In this document: piece after piece, positions 1 through 6,946 of the stretch
Layout: each line of letters opens with the position of its first letter
Numbering within the stretch: the stretch's first letter is position 1
NCBI RefSeq assembly: GCF_001730685.1
Contig: NZ_MDJR01000001.1
Span: 806,001-870,000, forward strand
Reading direction: 5' to 3'
Length of the DNA stretch: 64,000 nucleotides
From: Caloranaerobacter ferrireducens
GTDB taxonomy: Bacteria; Bacillota; Clostridia; Tissierellales; Thermohalobacteraceae
Notes under the pieces: generated by a model
What the model was told of the DNA's origin: nothing
Database searches by the model: none
Seen by the model: only the letters and a program-made list of their open reading frames with translations
Made by a program: the position numbers and the translations under genes

Positions 1-823
1 CAAAAGGCTCTTCAATTTCTTTTAAATGTTGAAGCAACCTTATGTCATTTGTTATTTTATGAAGTGTTTGAGCTATTCCACTTAATACAGATAATACTTC
101 AAAATCAATTTTTCTCGAATATGTTTGTCCCGTCACTGGATAAGTATCGTTAAATCCCAATTTACTCGCAATTAACCTATCTAGTTTTTTAACTTTCTCA
201 TGATCGTTATCAAACAATTTTAAGTAGCTAGCCTGTGTACCAGTTGTTCCTTTAGCCCCTCTCAATTTTATATTGTTTATTCTAAATTCTAAATTCTCAT
301 AATCTAAGTATAAATCATGTAACCATAATGCAGCCCTTTTCCCAATAGTTGTTAATTGTGCAGGTTGAAAGTGTGTAAAACCTAATGTCGGTACATCTTT
401 ATATTTTAAAGCAAATTTTTTTAATTTATCAATTAGATTTACAAGTTTTACTCTAATTAAATTCATAGCTTTATACATCAAAATTAAATCAGTATTATCT
501 CCTACAAAAGCACTAGTAGCTCCCAAATGTATTATTGGCTTAGCTTTAGGACATTGAGCGCCATAAGTGTGTACATGTGCCATAACATCATGCCTAAACT
601 CTTTTTCTTTTTTACTCGCTAATTCAAAATCAATTTTTTCTTTGTTTTTTTTCATTTCATCTAATTGCTCTTCACTTATACTTAATCCCAACTCCCTTTG
701 CGCTTCAGCCAAAGCTATCCACAAATCTCTCCAAAGCTTGTATTTCATTGTAGGAGAAAAAATCTGCGCCATTTCCTTGCTCGCATACCTTGTTATTAGC
801 GGATTTTCATATTTATCTTTCAT
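1..823 (-). CDS. purB: Adenylosuccinate lyase, N-terminal part (cut by window edge)
   Basis: Adenylosuccinate lyase works twice in purine synthesis: it cleaves SAICAR to AICAR and adenylosuccinate to AMP, releasing fumarate. I translated the reverse strand from ATG at 823. The product begins MKDKYENPLITRYAS and includes the segment TGQTYSRKID, followed by LSGIAQTLHK, DIRLLQHLK and EIEEPF, all typical of PurB. About 274 codons are present. The frame leaves the window just before the family signature SSxMPxKxNP, so the C-terminal third is outside. A Shine-Dalgarno GAAAGGAG precedes the ATG at a good distance. Repeat copy A separates it from the upstream aminotransferase. Confidence 0.93.
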   Translation of the reverse strand, partial: MKDKYENPLITRYASKEMAQIFSPTMKYKLWRDLWIALAEAQRELGLSISEEQLDEMKKNKEKIDFELASKKEKEFRHDVMAHVHTYGAQCPKAKPIIHLGATSAFVGDNTDLILMYKAMNLIRVKLVNLIDKLKKFALKYKDVPTLGFTHFQPAQLTTIGKRAALWLHDLYLDYENLEFRINNIKLRGAKGTTGTQASYLKLFDNDHEKVKKLDRLIASKLGFNDTYPVTGQTYSRKIDFEVLSVLSGIAQTLHKITNDIRLLQHLKEIEEPF

Positions 824-885
824 TATCCCAACTCCTTTCACATCATTTTCTTAATTAAAAAGACTTGTAATTATATTAAATTAAA

Positions 886-997
886 ACAAAATCCTCATTT
901 AAGTAAAATATAATGATGATTTTGCTGAAATCCATTACAGAAATTATATTTTAAGTTATCCATAATTTAAATACAATTTTCTATGGATTATAAAAAA
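886..997 (+). repeat. Dispersed intergenic repeat, copy A
   Basis: Part of a three-copy family with copies near 17755-17860 and 57455-57570. It starts ACAAAATC, carries the inverted repeat CAAAATC (887-893) / GATTTTG (918-924), and continues GCTGAAATCCATTAC to TTATCCATAATTT. Over the 53 bases from 918, 47 match copy B by my count. Its distal part CTATGGATTATAAAAAA matches copy C. The DnaA-box-like nonamer has one change here (TTATCCATA). It lies antisense to the genes, directly beyond the aminotransferase terminator. Confidence 0.75.
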
Positions 998-1021
998 GAT
1001 ACGTGGTAATCCCACATATCT
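991..1021 (-). terminator. Rho-independent terminator of the aminotransferase gene
   Basis: On the minus strand the arm AGATATGTGG pairs with CCACGTATCT (one G-U) around a short loop, followed by six T. It starts immediately after the TAG stop of the aminotransferase. Confidence 0.85.
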
Positions 1022-1022
1022 T

Positions 1023-2213
1023 CTATTTTAACAATGCTTCTATTCTGTCCAAACCCTCCATAATGTTTTCCATAGAAGTTGCATATGACAATCTTATATA
1101 ATCATCTGCACCAAAAGCAATACCAGGCACAACAGCAACTTTTGCATCATTCAATAATAAATTAGCAAAATCTAATGAATTATTGATTCTTTGACCTCTA
1201 ATCTCTTTACCTTTAATCTGTGCAATATTAGCCATAACATAGAAAGCACCTAAAGGCTTTTTACAAGTTAATCCATTAATTGCATTTATTCTTTCAACCA
1301 TGTAATTTCTTCTTTCTTCAAACTTACTCCTCATATATTCAATAGTTCTTTGATCACCTTTCAATCCTTCCAAACTAGCATATTGAGATATAGTGCAAGG
1401 GTTTGAAGTTGTATGACTTTGAATCTTCGTTATAACATTAATAATCTCTTCATGAGCAGCTGCAAATCCTATTCTCCATCCAGTCATTGCATATGCTTTT
1501 GACATACCATTAATTATAATAGTTAAATCTTTAATTTCTTTATTAAGCGAAGCTATGCTTATATGTTTTTTTCCATCATAAATTAGTTTCTCATAAATTT
1601 CATCAGATATTACAAAAATATTATTTTCAATTGCTATTTCTGCTATTTGTTCTAACTCTTCTTTATTATAAACAGCCCCCGTCGGATTACTAGGTGAATT
1701 TATAATTATAGCTTTCGTCTTGTTTGTTATCGACTTTTTAAGTTCTTTTATATTATACTTAAAACCATTTTCCTCTTTAGTTTCTACTAATGCAGGATTA
1801 CCTCCTGCCAACTTAACCATTTCAGGATAACTTACCCAATAAGGCACAGGTATTATTACTTCTTCTCCTTGATTAAGAATAGCAGTTAAAACGTTAAATA
1901 TTGAATGCTTAGCCCCATTTGACACAACTATATTTTGAGGATTGTATTCTATATTATTATCTTTTTTTAATTTCTGACAAATAGCTTTTCTTAACTCCAA
2001 AATACCAGACGCAGCAGTATAGCGAGTATTTCCTTCCTTAATTGTTTTAATGGCTGATTCCTGTATGTTTTTAGGTGTATCAAAATCGGGTTCACCAGCA
2101 CCAAAACTTATGACTTCTATACCTTTTTCTTTCATTTCTTTTGCTTTAGCTGTTATTTCCAATGTTACAGATGGTGATATGTTTAAAGCTTTTTCCGATA
2201 GTTTAAAATTCAT
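1023..2213 (-). CDS. aspB: PLP-dependent aminotransferase (aspartate aminotransferase family)
   Basis: A class I fold-type I aminotransferase of 396 residues, close to the usual family length. It probably moves the amino group between aspartate and 2-oxoglutarate, although substrate choice cannot be read from sequence. Visible motifs are NSPSNPTG (about 172-179), SDEIYEKL (about 203-210) and SKAYAMTGWRIG, in which Lys239 is the expected Schiff-base lysine. A C-terminal YIRLSYA supplies the arginine that binds the substrate carboxylate. The SD GGAGGGG precedes ATG 2213. The gene lies downstream of a PadR regulator with about 100 bp between them, and is followed by a good terminator. Confidence 0.9.
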   Translation of the reverse strand: MNFKLSEKALNISPSVTLEITAKAKEMKEKGIEVISFGAGEPDFDTPKNIQESAIKTIKEGNTRYTAASGILELRKAICQKLKKDNNIEYNPQNIVVSNGAKHSIFNVLTAILNQGEEVIIPVPYWVSYPEMVKLAGGNPALVETKEENGFKYNIKELKKSITNKTKAIIINSPSNPTGAVYNKEELEQIAEIAIENNIFVISDEIYEKLIYDGKKHISIASLNKEIKDLTIIINGMSKAYAMTGWRIGFAAAHEEIINVITKIQSHTTSNPCTISQYASLEGLKGDQRTIEYMRSKFEERRNYMVERINAINGLTCKKPLGAFYVMANIAQIKGKEIRGQRINNSLDFANLLLNDAKVAVVPGIAFGADDYIRLSYATSMENIMEGLDRIEALLK

Positions 2214-2316
2214 ACCTTTTACCCCTCCATAAATAATTTATGCCAAACAATAAGGGTTTTTCTACATTTCTAGTTTAATATCCTTCATTCTTTCAAAATA
2301 TTAATAAAAATTAATA

Positions 2317-2685
2317 CTATTTTTTATATATATCTTTTAATATACATTTAATAATATCCAAAGAGTCCATAAATATACTCTCATATAACAATTTTATCTT
2401 TTTGTAATGTTCAAATCCTTCATCTGTAATCCTATATTTTCTTATAGACCTTTTATCCGGTTCTATCCACCAACCTGTAATATAGCCATTTTCCTCCAAC
2501 TCTCTTAATAAAGGATATACCATCCCTGGACTTGGTTCCCATTTAGAATTTAACCTGCGCTTTATTTCTTCGATTATTTCATTGCCATAATAACTTTTCT
2601 CTCTTAATAAATGTAATATATATAGCTTCACAAAAGATGTAGTACTTATTTTTGAAGGAAATTGTCTGTTTCTTTGATCTTTCAT
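2317..2685 (-). CDS. PadR family transcriptional regulator
   Basis: A small winged-helix repressor of the PadR family (122 residues). The N-terminal part holds the typical sequence SYYGNEIIEEIKRRL, followed by SPGMVYPLLRELEENGYI, the recognition helix and wing. The C-terminal part (YRITDEGFEHYKKIK) is the usual PadR turn into the dimerisation helix. PadR proteins usually repress their own gene and a neighbouring target such as a membrane or efflux gene, but no such target is adjacent here. SD AAGGAG precedes ATG 2685. A TATAAT at 2705-2710 with a poor -35 overlapping the spoVS terminator may be its promoter. A weak all-AT hairpin (2299-2316) follows the gene. Confidence 0.88.
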   Translation of the reverse strand: MKDQRNRQFPSKISTTSFVKLYILHLLREKSYYGNEIIEEIKRRLNSKWEPSPGMVYPLLRELEENGYITGWWIEPDKRSIRKYRITDEGFEHYKKIKLLYESIFMDSLDIIKCILKDIYKK

Positions 2686-2721
2686 TGTAATCGCTCCTTA
2701 AAAAATTATAATTATCAAATA

Positions 2722-2747
2722 AAAAACCTGCAATAATGCAGGTTTTT
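2722..2747 (-). terminator. Rho-independent terminator of spoVS
   Basis: Perfect 11-bp stem AAAAACCTGCA / TGCAGGTTTTT with a four-base loop. It lies just beyond the spoVS stop codon, and the T-run is part of the stem on either strand. Confidence 0.88.
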
Positions 2748-2753
2748 CCGAAC

Positions 2754-3014
2754 TTATCTAGGTTGTACAATTAATTTAATTGCTGTTCTCTCTTCCCCAT
2801 CAATCTCAATGTCAGTAAAAGCTGGTATACACACTAAGTCTACACCACTAGGAGCAACAAATCCTCTAGCTATTGCTACTGCTTTAACTGCTTGATTAAG
2901 CGCCCCAGCACCTATCGCTTGAATTTCTGCAGAACCTTTTTCGCGTAACACGCCTGCTAATGCTCCTGCAACAGAATTTGGATTTGACTTTGCTGATACT
3001 TTTAATACATCCAT
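2754..3014 (-). CDS. spoVS: Stage V sporulation protein S
   Basis: SpoVS is a small, highly conserved Alba-like protein of 86 residues. In Bacillus it is needed for late spore coat and cortex development and also affects septation. The full length matches the family. Typical segments are MDVLKVSAKSNPNSVAGALA, the glycine/alanine-rich AIGAGALNQAVKAVAIARG and the C-terminal TAIKLIVQPR. Its presence supports a spore-forming host. A GGGGGC SD precedes ATG 3014. A convincing sigma-H promoter lies upstream at 3075-3101. In Bacillus ymdB lies between rny and spoVS; here it is missing. Confidence 0.97.
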   Translation of the reverse strand: MDVLKVSAKSNPNSVAGALAGVLREKGSAEIQAIGAGALNQAVKAVAIARGFVAPSGVDLVCIPAFTDIEIDGEERTAIKLIVQPR

Positions 3015-3074
3015 TTATAAAGCCCCCTTTTGTATTTATAATTTATAAATTTATTATTACACTACAATACATTT

Positions 3075-3101
3075 ATTCTACAAATAACAGAAAAATCCTC
3101 T
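3075..3101 (-). promoter_or_regulatory. Sigma-H promoter of spoVS
   Basis: Minus strand reads AGAGGATTT, then an 11-base spacer, then GTAGAAT. This is a full match to the Bacillus sigma-H pattern RNAGGAWWW-N11/12-RNNGAAT. Known biology agrees: spoVS is transcribed by sigma-H RNA polymerase in B. subtilis. Leader length to ATG 3014 is about 55 bases. Confidence 0.75.
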
Positions 3102-3154
3102 TTTTCCAAAGAAAAATTTTAAATTTTTTGATTTATTTGAAATGATATACTATA

Positions 3155-3186
3155 AAATAAAGAGAAGAAATATCTTCTCTTTATTT
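3155..3186 (-). terminator. Rho-independent terminator of rny
   Basis: Perfect 14-bp stem AAATAAAGAGAAGA / TCTTCTCTTTATTT with loop AATA. The rny stop codon lies inside the upstream arm. Confidence 0.82.
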
Positions 3187-4701
3187 AGCATACTCAATAG
3201 CTCTTGTTTCTCTAATTACATTAACTTTAATTTGTCCTGGATATTCTAGTTCACTTTCAATTCTCTTAACAATTTCTCTTGCAATAAGTACTATATCATT
3301 ATCAAATATCTCTTCTGGTTTTACCATAACACGTATTTCTCTACCAGCCTGTATTGCGTATGATTTTTCAACACCTTCAAAAGAATTTGCAATCTCTTCT
3401 AGCTTTTCTAATCTTTTAATATATGCTTCTAAGGTTTCCCTTCTTGCTCCTGGTCTAGCCGCTGAAATAGCATCTGCCGCTTGAACCAATACAGCTTCTA
3501 TTGTTTGTGGTTCGATATCACCGTGATGTGCTGCTATTGCATGTACTATTTCTTTAGATTCTCTATATTTCCTTGCTAAATCCGCACCTATAGTAACATG
3601 AGGCCCTTCCATCTCATGATCAACTGCTTTTCCTATATCATGTAGTAAGCCTGCTCGTTTTGCTATCTTTACATCAGCACCTAATTCAGCTGCCATAAGT
3701 CCTGCTAAATGTGATACTTCTATAGAATGCTTTAATACATTCTGACCATAGCTTGTTCTAAATTTCAACCTACCTAGTAGTCTTATTAACTCTGAATGTA
3801 AACCGTGTACTCCACAATCAAAAGCTGCTTGTTCACCTTCTTCACGTATATGAGCTTCTACTTCCCTTCTTGCTTTTTCAACCATTTCTTCTATTCTAGC
3901 TGGATGTATTCTACCATCAACTATCAATTTTTCAAGTGCTATTCTAGCAATTTCTCTTCTAATCGGATCGAATCCTGAAAGTATCACAGCTTCTGGTGTA
4001 TCATCTATTATAAGATCAATTCCTGTTAAAGTTTCTAAAGTTCTTATGTTTCTACCTTCTCTTCCTATAATTCTACCTTTCATCTCATCATTTGGCAGAG
4101 AAACAACAGTAACTGTTGTTTCTGCCACATGATCTGCTGCACATTTCTGTATTGCATAAGAAATAATTTCTCTAGCTCTTTTATCCGCTTCTTCTTTTGC
4201 TTTACTTTCTATTTCTTTAATCATAACAGCAGCCTCATGTGTTATTTCTTTTTTAATATCTCCTAACAAAATATCTCTTGCTTCTTCAGATGTTAAACCC
4301 GATAGTCTTTCTAATTCCTCAATTTGCTTCTGATATAACTCATCAATAGATGCTTCTTTTTCTTCTAGCTCTTTTATTTTTTTTGCTAAAGATTCCTCTT
4401 TATGTTGCAATATTTCACTTTTTTTATCTAACATCTCTTCTTTATAGACCAAGCGCCTTTCGAGCTTCTGCAATTCACTTCGTCTTTCTCTATTTTCTCT
4501 TTCAACTTCATTTCGCATTCTATGAATTTCTTCTTTTGCTTCTAACAAAAGTTCTTTTTTGTTAGTTTCAGCTTGTTTTTGAGCTTCTTCAATTATTTTC
4601 CTTGCAGCTTCCTCAGCACTTTTAATTTTACTTTCTGCAATCCCTTTTCTAATCAAATAACCAGTTATGGTTCCAACTCCAACACCTGTTATTGCTATCA
4701 A
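3181..4701 (-). CDS. rny: Ribonuclease Y
   Basis: RNase Y is the membrane-anchored endonuclease that starts much mRNA decay in Firmicutes. The reading frame shows an N-terminal hydrophobic segment ending [12 protein letters not shown], a long charged coiled coil (about 25-190), a KH domain with [12 protein letters not shown] (about 209-220) and an HD domain with HDIGK (His354, Asp355). Length, about 506, is normal. The coordinates begin at TTG 4701, but the SD GGAGGTG (4721-4727) is too far away. The frame stays open upstream through GTA GAA ATA, and the best-spaced codons are ATT at 4716 or 4713. The true start is therefore probably an ATT, which would complete the membrane anchor. Own promoter at 4985-5013. 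Confidence 0.96.
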   Translation of the reverse strand: MIAITGVGVGTITGYLIRKGIAESKIKSAEEAARKIIEEAQKQAETNKKELLLEAKEEIHRMRNEVERENRERRSELQKLERRLVYKEEMLDKKSEILQHKEESLAKKIKELEEKEASIDELYQKQIEELERLSGLTSEEARDILLGDIKKEITHEAAVMIKEIESKAKEEADKRAREIISYAIQKCAADHVAETTVTVVSLPNDEMKGRIIGREGRNIRTLETLTGIDLIIDDTPEAVILSGFDPIRREIARIALEKLIVDGRIHPARIEEMVEKARREVEAHIREEGEQAAFDCGVHGLHSELIRLLGRLKFRTSYGQNVLKHSIEVSHLAGLMAAELGADVKIAKRAGLLHDIGKAVDHEMEGPHVTIGADLARKYRESKEIVHAIAAHHGDIEPQTIEAVLVQAADAISAARPGARRETLEAYIKRLEKLEEIANSFEGVEKSYAIQAGREIRVMVKPEEIFDNDIVLIAREIVKRIESELEYPGQIKVNVIRETRAIEYAK

Positions 4702-4729
4702 TATTTCTACAATAATAAAGCACCTCCTC

Positions 4730-5160
4730 TACTATTTTCTTTTCAAGTTACGTTATCTCATAAAACATAACCTTACAAAATATAAATAAAAATAACAAAC
4801 CTACTTAATCAACAGTTTTTAACTCCGACTTTTTAGTCGACAGCTAAAATCAAAAAATCAGCTTAATTTCATATATATTAAAATATAAATATAAAATATA
4901 AACCGAGTAAACTCGGCTTATGAGTTGTTACCTGTCTTTTCTTAATTTTTAAGTAACAACAAACAATTACCAATTTCCGTTTCTATTTTATTACTTTTTA
5001 TAGCTTATGTCAAGTTATTTCCAATTCATTACTTCAATAACATTATAGAACAAAACATTCATGATAATTCTCAAAATTATTTTACAAATATCTATTGGCC
5101 AATAGTTAAAAACAACTATAAATAAATTGATTTTAAATAGAATAATACAGAATACAATAC
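4730..5160. other. Gene-free region with long structured rny leader
   Basis: About 430 bases without a credible gene. The distal part (4730-4978) is the predicted 5' leader of rny and holds three inverted repeats: GTTGTTAC/GTAACAAC (4924-4960), AUAAGCCGAG/CUCGGUUUAU (4898-4921) followed by a T-rich tract, and CGACU/AGUCG (4826-4839). The second looks like an intrinsic terminator inside the leader. Between the promoter and the recA terminator there is a perfect 14-bp palindrome CTATTGGCCAATAG (5092-5105) and otherwise only AT-rich sequence. Confidence 0.6.
4985..5013 (-). promoter_or_regulatory. Sigma-A promoter of rny
   Basis: Minus strand TTGACA (5013-5008), exactly 17 bases, TAAAAT (4990-4985). 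The -35 is perfect and the -10 matches 5 of 6. The predicted start near 4978 gives a leader of about 260 bases before rny. Confidence 0.75.
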
Positions 5161-5207
5161 AATAAGAAATAAACAGCCTCATTAAAAGAGGCTGTTTATT
5201 TCTTATT
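5161..5207 (-). terminator. Rho-independent terminator of recA
   Basis: Perfect 20-bp inverted repeat (5161-5180 with 5188-5207) around a 7-base loop. The GC part is AGCCTC/GAGGCT. The recA stop codon lies inside the stem. The longest perfect stem I found in the window. Confidence 0.92.
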
Positions 5208-6239
5208 TTTCATCTTTTTATCTTCTTCATTATTATTTTTTTGATTTTCTTTTACATTTAATCCATATTTAACTCTTATTTTTTCTTCAATTTCCTGAGC
5301 TATTTTTATATTTTCTCTTAAAAACTCTTTCGCATTTTCTCTTCCTTGCCCAAGTCTATATTCACCATAACTATACCAAGACCCCGATTTATTAATAATT
5401 CCATCAGATACACCAACATCTAATAAATTACCTTCTTTAGAAATACCTGTACCATACATTATATCAAATTCTGCAATTTTAAAAGGTGGTGCAACTTTAT
5501 TCTTAACTACCTTCACTCTTGTTCTATTCCCTATCATCTCATCACTTTGTTTTAAAGTTTCAACTTTTCTTACATCTAATCTAACTGAAGCATAAAATTT
5601 CAAAGCTCGTCCACCTGGTGTAGTTTCAGGATTGCCAAACATTACGCCAACTTTTTCTCTCAATTGATTAATAAATATAGCTATTGTGTTAGATTTTTTT
5701 ATTGCACCAGCTAGTTTTCTTAAAGCCTGTGACATAAGCCTAGCTTGTAATCCTACGTGACTATCTCCCATTTCTCCTTCTATTTCCGCTTTAGGAACTA
5801 AAGCTGCGACTGAGTCTATTACTATTACATCAATCGCTCCACTTCTCACTAATGCTTCTGCAATTTCTAAAGCTTGCTCACCAGTGTCAGGTTGTGACAC
5901 AATAAGATTATCGATATCAACTCCAAGTCTTTTAGCATAACTTGGATCTAATGCATGCTCAGCATCAATAAACGCAGCAGAACCACCTTGTTTTTGAGCC
6001 TCTGCTATTACATGAAGTGCTACGGTTGTTTTACCAGAAGATTCTGGGCCATAGATCTCTATAATTCTACCTCTTGGTAAACCACCTATACCTAAAGCAA
6101 TATCTAAGCTTAATGCTCCTGTAGAAATCGCTTCAACATTAAGCTTAGAATTTTCACCTAACTTCATAATAGAGCCTTTACCAAATTGTTTTTCAATTTG
6201 ACTTATAGCCATTTCCAAAGCTTTTTTCTTTTCTAACAT
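5196..6239 (-). CDS. recA: Recombinase RecA
   Basis: RecA forms filaments on single-stranded DNA, pairs homologous DNA and triggers LexA self-cleavage. The protein has 347 residues, normal for the family. The Walker A loop GPESSGKTT is at 64-72 and Walker B is [10 protein letters not shown]. Loop L1 is seen as [21 protein letters not shown] and the L2 region as [20 protein letters not shown]. The C-terminal tail is lysine and asparagine rich, as is common in clostridia. ATG 6239 is preceded by GGAAGGGT. The gene is a single transcription unit with its own promoter, SOS box and strong terminator. In Bacillus cinA precedes recA; it is absent here, and pgsA is next. Confidence 0.98.
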   Translation of the reverse strand: MLEKKKALEMAISQIEKQFGKGSIMKLGENSKLNVEAISTGALSLDIALGIGGLPRGRIIEIYGPESSGKTTVALHVIAEAQKQGGSAAFIDAEHALDPSYAKRLGVDIDNLIVSQPDTGEQALEIAEALVRSGAIDVIVIDSVAALVPKAEIEGEMGDSHVGLQARLMSQALRKLAGAIKKSNTIAIFINQLREKVGVMFGNPETTPGGRALKFYASVRLDVRKVETLKQSDEMIGNRTRVKVVKNKVAPPFKIAEFDIMYGTGISKEGNLLDVGVSDGIINKSGSWYSYGEYRLGQGRENAKEFLRENIKIAQEIEEKIRVKYGLNVKENQKNNNEEDKKMKNKK

Positions 6240-6279
6240 ACCCTTCCAGATAACTCTGGTTCACCTACCTTTCATTGTT

Positions 6280-6293
6280 CGAACTTATGTTCT
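6280..6293 (-). promoter_or_regulatory. LexA (SOS) box of recA
   Basis: The sequence CGAACTTATGTTCT contains GAAC-N4-GTTC, the core of the Firmicute LexA/DinR operator CGAACnnnnGTTCG, with one changed outer base. It lies just downstream of the -10, over the transcription start, where LexA would block RNA polymerase. Confidence 0.85.
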
Positions 6294-6299
6294 ATTGTA

Positions 6300-6328
6300 A
6301 TTATATAACAATTTTCACACACAGTCAA
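6300..6328 (-). promoter_or_regulatory. Sigma-A promoter of recA
   Basis: Minus strand TTGACT (6328-6323), exactly 17 bases, TATAAT (6305-6300). Nearly perfect sigma-A promoter, placed directly upstream of the SOS box. Confidence 0.88.
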
Positions 6329-6356
6329 TCTTATTTTTTGTTTTTATTTAGATTTT

Positions 6357-6397
6357 AAAAAAGATATCAGATTTCTAATTAATCTGATATCTTTTTT
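6357..6397 (-). terminator. Rho-independent terminator after pgsA
   Basis: Perfect 17-bp stem, AAAAAAGATATCAGATT with AATCTGATATCTTTTTT, loop of seven bases. It lies three bases past the pgsA stop and ends the ftsK-mnmH-rimO-pgsA unit. Confidence 0.88.
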
Positions 6398-6400
6398 AAA

Positions 6401-6946
6401 CTATTTATTACCTGCTAAATAAACGTTTCTATTTTTATAAAGATAATCAAATCCTGAAATTAATGTAAAAATAACAGCTAAAGCAACAGATATTTTATCA
6501 AAAGGTATATGTATTAATCTAAAAGGATAATTATCCAATAACAAAGTTATTATAGCTACTATTTGCGATATTGTCTTGATTTTCCCCCACCAACTTGCTG
6601 CAATAGTAATACCTTCTGAAGCAGCCAATACTCTTAAACCTGTAATTGCAAATTCTCTTGCTATAATAAGTATTACAACCCAAGCAGATAATTTTCCTTT
6701 TTCAATTAATGATATTAATGCAGCCGATACTAATAATTTATCAGCTAGAGGATCCATGAATTTACCAAATTTAGTTATTTGGTTTCTCTTTCTTGCTATA
6801 TAGCCATCTAAACTATCTGTAAGAGCAGCTAGTATAAATATAAATGCCGCTATATATTCCCCGTAAGGTATCTTAACTAATAGAAAAAACATAAAAACAG
6901 GTACTAAGAATATTCTTATTATAGTTAACTTATTTGCTAAATTCAT
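6401..6946 (-). CDS. pgsA: CDP-diacylglycerol-glycerol-3-phosphate 3-phosphatidyltransferase
   Basis: This membrane enzyme joins CDP-diacylglycerol to glycerol-3-phosphate to make phosphatidylglycerol phosphate, the first committed step to phosphatidylglycerol and cardiolipin. It has 181 residues with several membrane helices. The CDP-alcohol phosphotransferase signature is intact: DSLDGYIAR (about 44-52) followed by GKFMDPLADK (about 61-70). The start overlaps the end of rimO by 17 bases, so the two are probably translationally coupled. CDP-diacylglycerol comes from CdsA, also encoded in this window near 37 kb. Confidence 0.95.
   Translation of the reverse strand: MNLANKLTIIRIFLVPVFMFFLLVKIPYGEYIAAFIFILAALTDSLDGYIARKRNQITKFGKFMDPLADKLLVSAALISLIEKGKLSAWVVILIIAREFAITGLRVLAASEGITIAASWWGKIKTISQIVAIITLLLDNYPFRLIHIPFDKISVALAVIFTLISGFDYLYKNRNVYLAGNK

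Noticed and set aside
567-854. Open frame on the plus strand antisense to purB, and many similar plus-strand frames (for example 10576-11064, 48029-48583, 33650-34102, 63187-63645)
   Set aside because: Each lies fully opposite a well-supported gene, lacks a credible SD, and has the low-complexity serine, isoleucine and phenylalanine rich composition expected from reading AT-rich genes backwards.
824-996. A purine riboswitch in front of purB
   Set aside because: The gap is short and mostly occupied by repeat copy A; no guanine-aptamer core was seen.
2214-2316. All-AT hairpin TATTAAT/ATTAATA after padR as a true terminator
   Set aside because: No GC pairs in the stem and a weak T-run; probably not efficient, so padR and the aminotransferase gene may be cotranscribed.
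2579-2770. Minus-strand frame of 63 codons overlapping padR and the spoVS terminator
   Set aside because: It runs through a terminator hairpin and overlaps padR in another phase; padR has the better SD and a recognisable family.
4730-4978. A known riboswitch (c-di-GMP, c-di-AMP, purine, M-box) in the rny leader
   Set aside because: I could not find the conserved core sequences of these classes; only generic hairpins are visible.
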